Shown here: piece by piece, positions 24,652 through 31,826 of the stretch | Position numbering within the stretch: position 1 is the stretch's first letter | How the letters are laid out: every line of letters begins with the position of its first letter | Source of the DNA: Streptomyces sp. XM4193 | GTDB taxonomy: Bacteria > Actinomycetota > Actinomycetes > Streptomycetales > Streptomycetaceae | DNA length: 64,000 nt | Direction of reading: 5' to 3' | NCBI RefSeq assembly: GCF_023072595.1 | Contig: NZ_JALLGK010000013.1 | Coordinates: 33,681 to 97,680 of the forward strand | The notes under the pieces: model-generated | What the model saw: the letters and a program-made list of their open reading frames with translations, nothing else | Told to the model about the DNA's origin: nothing | The model's database searches: none | Made by a program: the position numbers and the translations under genes

Positions 24652-25689
24652 TCAGCGTGCGGCGCGCAGCTCGTCCGCGACGAGCTCGGCGATCTGCACC
24701 GCGTTGAGGGCGGCGCCCTTGCGCAGATTGTCGTTGGACAGGAACAGCGCCAGGCCGTTCTCCGCGGTCTCGTCGCGGCGGACGCGGCCCACGTAGCTGG
24801 CGTCCCGGCCGGCCGCCTGCAGCGGGGTGGGGATGTCCGACAGCTCCACGCCCGGTGCGTCGGCGAGCAGTTCGCGGGCGCGTTCGGGGCTGAGCTCGCG
24901 GTCGAAGCGCGCGTTCACCTGCAGGCTGTGGCCGCTGAAGACGGGGACGCGCACACAGGTGCCGGAGACCTTGAGTCCGGGAATGTCCAGGATCTTGCGG
25001 CTCTCGTGGCGGAGCTTCTGCTCCTCGTCGGTCTCCTCGAGGCCGTCGTCCACGATCGAGCCGGCGAGCGGCAGGACGTTGAAGGCGATCGGGCGCTTGA
25101 ACTTGTCCGGAGCCGGGAAGTCGACGGCGTCACCGTCGAAGGTGAGCCTGGTGGCGTCCGACTCGACGGCCTTGCGCGCCTGCCCGTCCAGCTCGGCCAC
25201 GCCCGCCAGGCCGCTGCCGGAGACCGCCTGGTAGGTGGCGACGATCAGTGCCCGCAGCCCCGCCTCCTCGTGCAGCGGACGCAGCACCGGCATCGCGGCC
25301 ATGGTGGTGCAGTTCGGGTTGGCGATGATGCCCTTGGGCCGCTGGGCGGCCGCGGCCGGGTTCACCTCGGAGACGACGAGCGGCACCTCCGGGTCCAGGC
25401 GCCAGGCGGAGGAGTTGTCGATGACGACCGCTCCTGCCGCCGCGACCTTCGGTGCCAGCTCCCGGGAGGTGGCACCGCCCGCCGAGAACAGCACGATGTC
25501 CAGGCCCGAGTAGTCGGCGGTGGTGGCGTCCTCGACCGTGATCTCGCCGTCCTTCCAGGGCAGCGTGCGCCCCGCGGAGCGGGCGGAGGCGAACAGTCGC
25601 AGCTCCTCCAGCGCGAAGTCCCGCTCGGCCAGGATGTCTCGCATTACGGTTCCGACCTGGCCGGTGGCTCCGACGATGCCGATCCTCAT
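24652..25689 (-). CDS. asd: Aspartate-semialdehyde dehydrogenase
   Basis: Asd reduces aspartyl-phosphate to aspartate semialdehyde for lysine/DAP, threonine and methionine synthesis. The 345-aa protein has the NADP motif GATGQVG at residues 7-13, the catalytic Cys in IIANPNCTT near residue 126, and the substrate-binding GLAGVAELDGQ and SGHSLQVN stretches. The ATG has AAGGAG upstream. Its usual partner, aspartate kinase, is not in the window, and the gene appears monocistronic. Confidence 0.96.
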   Translation of the reverse strand: MRIGIVGATGQVGTVMRDILAERDFALEELRLFASARSAGRTLPWKDGEITVEDATTADYSGLDIVLFSAGGATSRELAPKVAAAGAVVIDNSSAWRLDPEVPLVVSEVNPAAAAQRPKGIIANPNCTTMAAMPVLRPLHEEAGLRALIVATYQAVSGSGLAGVAELDGQARKAVESDATRLTFDGDAVDFPAPDKFKRPIAFNVLPLAGSIVDDGLEETDEEQKLRHESRKILDIPGLKVSGTCVRVPVFSGHSLQVNARFDRELSPERARELLADAPGVELSDIPTPLQAAGRDASYVGRVRRDETAENGLALFLSNDNLRKGAALNAVQIAELVADELRAAR

Positions 25690-25919
25690 GGGGCTCCTTC
25701 AGTCTGTGCTTGTGTCCCGTTGTTCCCGTTGTCCGGCCCCTACCCTGCACCGAGCTGCTCAGCAGGGGCCAATCCTTTGAGATCGGTCACATCCGGGCAC
25801 TCCCCTCCGCCCCCGTGCGCGCCGGAGCGTGAGGGGCGTGCGCACGGAGCGCGGAGGCAGGAACCGCGGGGCCGGTGTGCGGGCGGTGTGCGGCGGGGGT
25901 GCGGGGCGGTGTACGGCGC

Positions 25920-26270
25920 TCAGACCTCGTCGACGGGCGTGCCGATGCGCAGCCGGTTTCCGTCGGGGTCGCGCACCTCGAACTCCAGCGTGCCCCATTC
26001 GGTCAGCTCGGAGGCGGTGTCCAACTCAGCGGCCAGCGCCTCCACTTCACGCAGCTGGAGATAGACCAGGGTGTCGGGCCGGGCGTCCTCCTCGTGCTCG
26101 GAGAGGAACAGCCGCACCCCGGACCGGTCGATCTCGGTGAAGGCGGGCAGCTCGGGGGAGAAGCGGTGCTGCCAGGTGGCCCGAAAGCCGAGCCGCTCGT
26201 ACCAGGCGAGTGCGCGAGCGCTGTCGGTGACGCGGAGGATCGGCACCGCCGCCTCGATCGGTTCAGTCAT
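25920..26270 (-). CDS. VOC (glyoxalase/bleomycin-resistance) superfamily protein
   Basis: The 116-aa protein is one VOC fold made of two beta-alpha-beta-beta-beta units. It begins AAVPILRVTDSARALAWYERLGF and ends FEVRDPDGNRLRIGTPVDEV. Proteins of this size are dimeric metal-dependent lyases, dioxygenases or drug-binding resistance proteins, and nothing here decides between them. The start is supported by TACACT ending exactly 7 nt before the ATG (leaderless). An inverted repeat at 26285-26302 lies just upstream of that -10. Confidence 0.82.
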   Translation of the reverse strand: MTEPIEAAVPILRVTDSARALAWYERLGFRATWQHRFSPELPAFTEIDRSGVRLFLSEHEEDARPDTLVYLQLREVEALAAELDTASELTEWGTLEFEVRDPDGNRLRIGTPVDEV

Positions 26271-26277
26271 GCCGCGG

Positions 26278-26302
26278 AGTGTAGACCGGGTTTCGAACCG
26301 GT
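26278..26302 (-). promoter_or_regulatory. Leaderless promoter and palindrome of the VOC gene
   Basis: On the minus strand TACACT (26283-26278) ends 7 nt before the ATG. Directly upstream is ACCGG-GTTTCGAA-CCGGT (26285-26302), an inverted repeat placed where a repressor could block RNA polymerase. Confidence 0.4.
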
Positions 26303-26388
26303 CCCGAGGTGGTCCGCTCAGTGAAATGACAAGAGGTGTGCGCAGGGAAATGAGCCTGCGTGTGCTGCCTTTGGTTCGCTTTCGGCGA

Positions 26389-26414
26389 GTGAAGATCGTG
26401 TGGCGCTATCTTCA
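26389..26414. promoter_or_regulatory. Inverted repeat upstream of the secreted lipase
   Basis: GTGAAGAT (26389-26396) and ATCTTCAC (26407-26414 region) form perfect 8-bp arms about 11 nt apart, 130 nt upstream of the lipase ATG. A TAGGTT at 26436-26441 could be the -10 it controls. Confidence 0.35.
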
Positions 26415-26544
26415 CGGTTGCGGCCCTTTCCCTCGTAGGTTACTCGCCCGTTAATGGAGAACGTCCCGGCGCGCGTCGTCCATCCCGGCGCCTGGGTTCG
26501 CAGTCGATCTTTCGGAATCCTTCATCCCTCACGGAGGAGTGCGC

Positions 26545-27435
26545 ATGAAGTTGTCCCGCACGCGTACCCGTCAGCTGGTCGCCGCCACCGCGCTCGCGGT
26601 CGCGGTCGCACTCGTGCCCGCGGCCGGGAACGCGGTCTCCGAGTCCGGTGCTCCGCAGGAACGGGTCGGCGCCACCGTCGAATCGGACGCCGTACAGAAG
26701 TCCGCGTCCTGCACACCGACGAAGGAGCACCCGCGTCCCGTGGTGCTCGTGCACGGCACCTTCGGAAACTCGAAGACCAACTGGACCGGCCTCTCGGCCT
26801 ATCTGAAGAATCGTGGCTACTGCGTCCACGCGATGGATTACGGGCAGCTGCCCGGCGTCCCGATCTTCCACGGACTCGACCGCATCGAGAAGTCCGCCGC
26901 ACAGCTCGACGATTTCGTGGACCAGGTGCTCGCGGATTCCGGCGCGACGGAGGTCGACATCGTCGGCCATTCGCAGGGCGGAATGATGCCGCGCCATTAT
27001 CTGAAGTTCCTCGGCGGCGCGCAGAAGGTGAACGCGCTCGTCGGGATCGCGCCCAGCAGCCACGGAACGACGCTGAGCGGGCTCACCCGGCTGCTCGACC
27101 TGTGGCCGGGAGCCAAGGAGGCCATCGGCGACCACACTCCCGCGCTCGACCAGCAGGTCGTCGGCTCCGACTTCCTGACCGAGCTCAACCGTGGCGGCGA
27201 CACGGTCCCCGGCGTCGACTACACGGTGATCTCCTCGCGGTACGACCTGGTCGTGACCCCCTACGAGACCCAGTACCTGGAAGGCGAGCGGGTCAGGAAC
27301 GTACTGCTGCAGGACCTGTGTCCCAGCAGCCTCTCGGGCCACGTCGCGATCGCGCTGACCGACCGCACCGCCTGGCACGAGACGGCGAACGCGCTCGACC
27401 CGGCCAACGCCACTCCGGCGAGCTGCAGTTCGTAG
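26545..27435 (+). CDS. Secreted lipase/esterase (alpha/beta hydrolase, lipase class 2)
   Basis: The 296-aa protein has an Ala-rich signal peptide (residues 1 to about 32). The alpha/beta hydrolase core opens with PVVLVHGTFGNSKTNW, which supplies the oxyanion HG motif. The nucleophile Ser is in VGHSQGGMMPRHYL near residue 138; the Asp is likely in SRYDLVVTP and the His in LSGHVAIAL. Two to three cysteine pairs fit an exported enzyme. It resembles the Streptomyces LipC/EstA-type triacylglycerol lipases. The ATG at 26545 follows ACGGAGGAG by 5 nt; GTG 26539 overlaps that site and is less likely. Confidence 0.9.
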   Translation: MKLSRTRTRQLVAATALAVAVALVPAAGNAVSESGAPQERVGATVESDAVQKSASCTPTKEHPRPVVLVHGTFGNSKTNWTGLSAYLKNRGYCVHAMDYGQLPGVPIFHGLDRIEKSAAQLDDFVDQVLADSGATEVDIVGHSQGGMMPRHYLKFLGGAQKVNALVGIAPSSHGTTLSGLTRLLDLWPGAKEAIGDHTPALDQQVVGSDFLTELNRGGDTVPGVDYTVISSRYDLVVTPYETQYLEGERVRNVLLQDLCPSSLSGHVAIALTDRTAWHETANALDPANATPASCSS

Positions 27436-27513
27436 CGCGCCACCCGGAGAGCGGCCCGAGGCCGGGCGGCCGGGCGGGCGTCGAGGCGGCGGCGGTGGGT
27501 GCGGTGGCGCTGG

Positions 27514-27519
27514 CATGAT
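27514..27519 (+). promoter_or_regulatory. -10-like element for leaderless Nudix gene
   Basis: CATGAT ends exactly 7 nt before the ATG at 27527, favouring that start over the in-frame ATG at 27515. Confidence 0.35.
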
Positions 27520-27526
27520 CGGTGCC

Positions 27527-28060
27527 ATGGACGACCACACCACCGCGCCCGCGCCCGTCCGGCGGCACACCGAGGTGGTGGACGTCCACCTCCTGCTGCG
27601 CCGGGGCGGACGGGTCCTGCTCACCCGGCGGGCGAACACCGGATACGCGGACGGGCTGCTGCACGCCCCCTCCGGCCATGTCGAGGCCGGGGAGGACGTG
27701 CGGGAGGCCGTGATCCGGGAGGCCGCCGAGGAGATCGGGCTGTCGCTGGCGCCGGACCGGTTGCGGGTGGCGCTGGTGATGCAGCACCGCGGTCCCGGCG
27801 CCGAGCCGCGCATCGGCTGGTTCTTCGAGGCGTGGCTCGGCGACGACGAGCACCCGGTCAACGCCGAGCCGGACAAGTGCGCGGGCATCGGCTGGTACGC
27901 CCTGGAGGACCTGCCGCCGGAGATGGTCGCGTACTGCCGGGCGGGGCTGGACGCCTATCGGGCCGGCGAGCGGTTCGTCCTCCACTGGCACCAGCCGCAG
28001 GACGCGGTGGAGCACTCACCGCACGGGCCGCATCGGATGGTCGTACTGCCGGCGTCGTGA
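27527..28060 (+). CDS. Nudix hydrolase
   Basis: The 177-aa product contains a complete Nudix box, GHVEAGEDVREAVIREAAEEIGL, near residues 50-72, which binds Mg2+ and hydrolyses X-linked nucleoside diphosphates. The preceding VDVHLLLRRGGRVLLTRRANTGYADG and the later WFFEAWLGDDEHPVNAEPDKC fit MutT-like enzymes of the type fused or linked to detoxification. The substrate cannot be deduced. The ATG at 27527 is chosen from the leaderless -10 7 nt upstream. It is convergent with doxX. Confidence 0.92.
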   Translation: MDDHTTAPAPVRRHTEVVDVHLLLRRGGRVLLTRRANTGYADGLLHAPSGHVEAGEDVREAVIREAAEEIGLSLAPDRLRVALVMQHRGPGAEPRIGWFFEAWLGDDEHPVNAEPDKCAGIGWYALEDLPPEMVAYCRAGLDAYRAGERFVLHWHQPQDAVEHSPHGPHRMVVLPAS

Positions 28061-28237
28061 GCGCGGACGGCGCTGCGGGGCGTGGTCCCGGCAGTCGCCG
28101 CGCGCCGCGGTGCAGCGGGCGCGAGCCGGTGTACGGCGTCCGGCTGTCGCCCGGCCGGTCGGTCGGCGGCGTCCCGTCGGGCCGTGCCGCGGCCGGTCGG
28201 GACGTGTGTGCCGGCCGGCCGCGTCGGGCGAGTCGTC

Positions 28238-28783
28238 TCAGTTGCGGATGAGCAGTACCAGGCCGGCGACGACAGCGCCGAGTGCCACCGCGGCGGCGCC
28301 GTGGCTCAGTCGGTGGTCGCGCAGTACGGGCAGGCCGCGGTCGATCGCGAGCCGGCCGGGCCCGGTGAGGGCGATACCGGCGGCGAGGGCGGCGAGGGTG
28401 ATCTCGTACTCCAGGCCCTCGGGGAGGAAGAAGCCGCCGCCCCACTTGACCGAGATGGCGTTGAGCATGGTGCCGAAGGCGGCGGCAGCGGCGAGCGGGG
28501 TCAGCAGCCCGACGATCAGCGCCAGCCCGCCGAAGGTCTCGATGACCGCGGTGAGCAGTGCCATCGCGCCCGCCATCGGGTAGCCGACGGACTCGAAGAA
28601 CATCTCGGTGCCTTCGAGGCCGCCGCCGCCGAACCAGCCGAAGAGCTTCTGCGCTCCGTGTGCGGCCATGACGACGCCCAGGCAGACGCGCAGGACGAGC
28701 AGCCCGACGTCGTGCGCGTCGGGGGCGGAGGGGGTGGGGTCCTGCTGCGGGGAGAGCCGGGTGGTGCCGAACGCGGATGCCAC
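28238..28783 (-). CDS. DoxX-family membrane protein
   Basis: The 181-aa integral membrane protein has four hydrophobic segments. The DoxX hallmarks are LLVLRVCLGVVMAAHGAQKLFGWFGGGG near residue 28 and IETFGGLALIVGLLTPLAAAAAFGTML near 85. DoxX proteins act in redox or thiol stress at the membrane. The GTG at 28783 follows GGAGG. It is divergent from a MarR gene across two matching palindromes, so MarR probably represses it. Confidence 0.9.
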   Translation of the reverse strand: MASAFGTTRLSPQQDPTPSAPDAHDVGLLVLRVCLGVVMAAHGAQKLFGWFGGGGLEGTEMFFESVGYPMAGAMALLTAVIETFGGLALIVGLLTPLAAAAAFGTMLNAISVKWGGGFFLPEGLEYEITLAALAAGIALTGPGRLAIDRGLPVLRDHRLSHGAAAVALGAVVAGLVLLIRN

Positions 28784-28814
28784 GGCATGCCTCCAGGGCG
28801 GTGAGAGGGCAAGT

Positions 28815-28830
28815 GGTTCGAATTCGAACC
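28815..28830. promoter_or_regulatory. MarR operator 1 (doxX-proximal)
   Basis: GGTTCGAATTCGAACC is a perfect 16-bp palindrome, 32 nt upstream of the doxX start. It shares its core with the site at 28856-28869; the centres are exactly 40 bp apart. Confidence 0.7.
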
Positions 28831-28855
28831 TGGTCGCCGATCACCGTACCGGTTC

Positions 28856-28869
28856 GTTCGAATTTGAAC
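28856..28869. promoter_or_regulatory. MarR operator 2 (marR-proximal)
   Basis: GTTCGAATTTGAAC is a near-perfect palindrome (one asymmetric base) immediately upstream of the marR -10 TAGGCT. Binding here would block marR transcription. Confidence 0.7.
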
Positions 28870-28876
28870 AACGCGC

Positions 28877-28882
28877 TAGGCT
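28877..28882 (+). promoter_or_regulatory. -10 element for leaderless marR
   Basis: TAGGCT ends 6 nt before the ATG at 28889. A GGAGG in that gap is only 1 nt from the ATG, too close to act as a Shine-Dalgarno. Confidence 0.4.
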
Positions 28883-28888
28883 GGAGGC

Positions 28889-29341
28889 ATGACCGGGACA
28901 CGTTGGCTGGATGAACGCGAAAGGGCTGCCTGGCGCGGCTTCCTGGAGGCGAGCCATCGGGTCGAGCGCGCGCTGGAGCAGCAGCTCAAGGAGGACGCCG
29001 GGCTCTCGCACCCGCAGTACGAGGTGCTGGTGCGCCTCGCGGACGCCCCCGGGGGCGAGCTGCGGATGAGCGAGCTGGCGCGTCTGCTGATCACGTCGAA
29101 GAGCGGACTGACCTACCAGGTCGGCCAGTTGGAGAAGCGCGGCCATGTGCGCCGCCGCTCCTGTCCGACGGATGTGCGCGGGGTCTTCGCGCAGCTGACC
29201 GACCAGGGGTACGAGGCGCTGCGCCAGGCGGCGCCCGGGCATGTCGACGCGGTGCGCGCGGCGCTGATCGACGTACTGGAGCCGGACGAACTCGACGTCG
29301 TGGCCCGGGCGTTGGGCCGGGTCGGGCACCGCCTGCGCTGA
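28889..29341 (+). CDS. MarR-family transcriptional regulator
   Basis: The 150-aa winged-helix protein has the MarR layout: LSHPQYEVLVRLADAPGGELRMSELARLLITSKSGLTYQVGQLEKRGHVRRRSCPTDVRGVFAQLTDQG, with recognition helix SKSGLTYQVGQLEKRG and wing DVRGVFAQLT. It lies divergent to doxX with twin TTCGAA operators between them, a classic autoregulated repressor arrangement. There is no conserved Cys in the dimer helices, so a ligand rather than OhrR-type oxidation probably relieves repression. Confidence 0.93.
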   Translation: MTGTRWLDERERAAWRGFLEASHRVERALEQQLKEDAGLSHPQYEVLVRLADAPGGELRMSELARLLITSKSGLTYQVGQLEKRGHVRRRSCPTDVRGVFAQLTDQGYEALRQAAPGHVDAVRAALIDVLEPDELDVVARALGRVGHRLR

Positions 29342-29370
29342 CCCGTGGGCCCGCGCAGGCGGACGGGTCA
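29339..29370. terminator. Inverted repeat spanning both convergent stop codons
   Basis: TGACCCGT (29339-29346) and ACGGGTCA (29363-29370) are complementary and include the TGA stops of marR and of the convergent secreted-protein gene. The loop is long (16 nt), so this is a weak candidate terminator. Confidence 0.35.
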
Positions 29371-30033
29371 GCCGACCAGCTTCTCCACGGCCGTCCGCAG
29401 TGTGGTGCGGTACGCCTCCACCGGTGCGTCGGCGAGCGTGCCCATCCGGCCCCAGGCCACCACCGTGACGGTGCTCCCGTCCCGGCCGACGCCGAAGAGG
29501 TGGACGTCCTGCGAGCCGTGCGCGGACTCGATGTGGACGCCGTAGGTGTGGGCGCCGTCGCCGACGTCCTGGTTGCCCAGATCGCGCCAGGACGCGGTGC
29601 CGCCGGGGTTGTCGCGCAGCCAGTCGGCGGCGCAGTCGGCGGAGGAGTCCCGAAGCTGCGCGGCCAGCGCCTGTGCGCTCTGCTCGCTGCCGGTGGTGAA
29701 GCTGACCTGGCTCGCGCCGGTGTCCAGATCGGTGTGGAAGAGGCGGTGCGAGGCGCCCTCGGTGGGCAGTTCGGGCCCGTCCACGCAGAACGGCACGATC
29801 TCCGGGAGCCCGTCGGTGACCTCGCCCGCGTACCACTGCGAGCCCGAGTGGGCGGGAAGCTCGTCGGCGTCCAGGAAGCCGGGTGCGGTGCTGCTCTTCG
29901 GCGCGGCTCCGGCGCCGCTCGTGGCGGTGAGCGCGAGCGCGCAGGCGGCGACCGCGACCGCCGCTGTGCGCAGCGCCCGGGACCCGTGGCGACGTCCGTC
30001 CGTGCCCGGTCGCAGAGGTGAACTGGTGCGCAT
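29368..30033 (-). CDS. Putative secreted sensor-like protein of unknown function
   Basis: The 221-aa product has an Arg-rich N-terminus, a hydrophobic signal segment (ALRTAAVAVAACALALTATSGAGA) and an exported domain of about 180 residues. That domain has two cysteines (VPFCVDGPELP and SADCAADWL), likely disulfide-bonded, and a beta-rich stretch ending GSTVTVVAWGRMGTLADAPVEAY. The fold hints at PknH-sensor-like extracellular domains, but I cannot confirm it. The ATG at 30033 has GGGGAAGG 7 nt upstream. It is divergent from the GntR-DDAH operon. Confidence 0.75.
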   Translation of the reverse strand: MRTSSPLRPGTDGRRHGSRALRTAAVAVAACALALTATSGAGAAPKSSTAPGFLDADELPAHSGSQWYAGEVTDGLPEIVPFCVDGPELPTEGASHRLFHTDLDTGASQVSFTTGSEQSAQALAAQLRDSSADCAADWLRDNPGGTASWRDLGNQDVGDGAHTYGVHIESAHGSQDVHLFGVGRDGSTVTVVAWGRMGTLADAPVEAYRTTLRTAVEKLVG

Positions 30034-30408
30034 GGATGTGCCTTCCCCGAGGTGGTGACGCCCGGGTGGTGCCCGGACGCGAAGCTGTCTGTCCAGACAG
30101 TGCATACGGTGCAAAGGTTGTACTCCGCCCGGGCCGGGACGCGTCGGTCGCGGTTCGGTCGCGGTCCTTCGTGCGGTCGGCGCCCCGTGCTGCGCTCGGA
30201 TCTCGCCGGAGCGGGGGCGGCGAGCGGTGCGTGCAGCCGAACGGCGCAGCGGCGAGCCGCGCCGGAGCTACGGCGGTCGCGGGCAACGCGGCGGATGTGC
30301 GCGCCGGGTGTCGCGAGCCCGGCGAAGATCCGAACGACAGGCTCTATGGTCGGTACCGGCCGCAACCGCGGCGCCCCCTCCTGCCAACACCGGTCTGTGG
30401 AGAGCCTC
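30034..30408. other. 375-bp divergent intergenic region
   Basis: No gene is supported. It holds the palindrome at 30085-30100, a TGCA-TACGG-TGCA repeat at about 30101-30113, and a TATGGT near 30345 that may be the -10 of the GntR gene. Confidence 0.4.
30085..30100. promoter_or_regulatory. Operator-like palindrome upstream of the secreted-protein gene
   Basis: CTGTCTG-TC-CAGACAG has perfect 7-bp arms and lies 52 nt upstream of the secreted-protein start. The short GntR encoded on the other side is a candidate ligand. Confidence 0.45.
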
Positions 30409-30795
30409 TTGAGCCTGCGAATCGCCATCGACAGCACCTCGGCCACCGCGCCGTACGAGCAACTGCGTGCGCACATCGCCGAGCAGGCGAGCGCCGGCAC
30501 GCTGCCCGCCGGCTACCGGTTGCCGACCGTGCGCGGTCTGGCCGGCGAACTCGGCCTCGCGGCCAACACCGTTGCCAAGGCCTACCGGGTCCTGGAGACG
30601 GACGGTGTGATCGAGACCAGGGGCAGGGGCGGTACGTTCATCGCCGCCGAGGGCGGTCGCGTCGAGCGGGAGGCGGCGACCGCGGCCCAGGAGTACGCGG
30701 CCCGCGCACACCGGCTGGGACTGGACCGGGTCGACGCACTGGCCGCGGTGCGCGAGGCGCTGCGGGCCGTCTACGGAGAGGAGCCGGTGCGATGA
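30409..30795 (+). CDS. Short GntR-family (YtrA-type) transcriptional regulator
   Basis: The 128-aa protein is a winged-helix domain, APYEQLRAHIAEQASAGTLPAGYRLPTVRGLAGELGLAANTVAKAYRVLETDGVIETRGRGGTFIA, plus a short dimerisation helix pair and no effector domain, as in the YtrA subfamily. The TTG at 30409 follows GGAGAG by 4 nt; an in-frame GTG at 30397 is possible. Its stop overlaps the DDAH start (ATGA), so the two are translationally coupled and GntR probably controls its own operon. Confidence 0.9.
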   Translation: MSLRIAIDSTSATAPYEQLRAHIAEQASAGTLPAGYRLPTVRGLAGELGLAANTVAKAYRVLETDGVIETRGRGGTFIAAEGGRVEREAATAAQEYAARAHRLGLDRVDALAAVREALRAVYGEEPVR

Positions 30796-31682
30796 GCGCG
30801 GGCGGCGCCACGGCAGGCGCGGGGCCGGTCGCTCTCGTCCGACGGCCCTCGCCCGCCCTCGCGGACGGACTCGTCACCCATATCGAGCGCACCCCCGTCG
30901 ACCCGGAGCTCGCGCTGCACCAGTGGCACCGCTACACCGCACTGCTGCGCGAGCACGGATGGCGGACGCTGGAGGTCGAGCCGGCCGACGGCTGCCCGGA
31001 CGGCGTCTTCGTCGAGGACACCGTCGTGGTGTACCGCAACGTCGCGCTCATCGCGCGTCCGGGCGCGCCCTCGCGGCTGCCCGAGACGGCCGGCACCGAG
31101 CGCCTGCTGCGGGAGGCGGGCCTGTTCGTCGCACGGGTGCGAGCGCCCGGAACGCTCGAGGGCGGCGATGTGCTGAAGGTCGGCGACACGGTGTACGTCG
31201 GCTGCGGCGGCCGTACCAACGCCGAGGGCGTGCGCCAACTGCGCGCTGCCTTCACGCCGTTGGGCGCGACCGTGGTGCCGGTACCGGTCCGCAGCGTGCT
31301 CCATCTGAAGTCCGCGGTGACCGCGCTGCCGGACGGCACCGTCATCGGCCACGCCCCGTTCGTCGACGAGCCGGGGCTCTTCCCGCGGATGCTGTCGGTG
31401 CCGGAGGAGGCCGGCGCCCATGTGGTGCTGCTGGGCGGAAACCGGCTGCTGCTGTCGGCCTCTGCCCCGCGCACGGCCGAGCTGCTCGCCTCGCTCGGCT
31501 ACGAACCGGTGCCGGTGGAACTGAGCGAGTACGAGCGGCTGGAGGGCTGCGTCACCTGCCTGTCCGTACGGCTGCGCGACCTGTACGAGCTGCGGGAACC
31601 GGAGCCCGTGGCGCAGCGCCGGTCCGCCGCGCGTCCCGACGCCGACGGCAGCGGCCGGACGGGAGCCGACCGAGCCGTTTGA
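30792..31682 (+). CDS. ddaH: Dimethylarginine dimethylaminohydrolase (DDAH-like amidinotransferase fold)
   Basis: DDAH hydrolyses methylated arginines to citrulline and methylamines. The 296-aa protein shows the five-bladed propeller signatures: DGVFVEDTVVVY (substrate Asp/Glu), TLEGGDVLKVGDTVYVG (catalytic-triad Glu region), HLKSAVTALPDGTVIG (catalytic His) and EGCVTCLSVRL, where the terminal Cys is the nucleophile. The last 30 residues are a disordered extension absent from typical members. It overlaps the GntR gene by 4 nt. Arginine deiminase activity is the alternative, but size and motif spacing favour DDAH. Confidence 0.92.
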   Translation: MSAGGATAGAGPVALVRRPSPALADGLVTHIERTPVDPELALHQWHRYTALLREHGWRTLEVEPADGCPDGVFVEDTVVVYRNVALIARPGAPSRLPETAGTERLLREAGLFVARVRAPGTLEGGDVLKVGDTVYVGCGGRTNAEGVRQLRAAFTPLGATVVPVPVRSVLHLKSAVTALPDGTVIGHAPFVDEPGLFPRMLSVPEEAGAHVVLLGGNRLLLSASAPRTAELLASLGYEPVPVELSEYERLEGCVTCLSVRLRDLYELREPEPVAQRRSAARPDADGSGRTGADRAV

Positions 31683-31826
31683 GGCGGACGGGGCGGACCG
31701 GGCGGACGGGACTGCGGTGCCGGCCGCGGTGCGGGTGGTGCCGCAGAGGAACGGTGCAGGTGGTGCCACGGAGGAAGCGGAGTTCGGTGTGCGGTCCGGT
31801 CCGCGCTCCGGTCATCCGCGCTCCGG

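Noticed and set aside
28815..28869. GGTTCGAA sequences that look like tRNA T-loops
   Set aside because: They are symmetric palindromes without a surrounding cloverleaf, and fit MarR operators between divergent genes.
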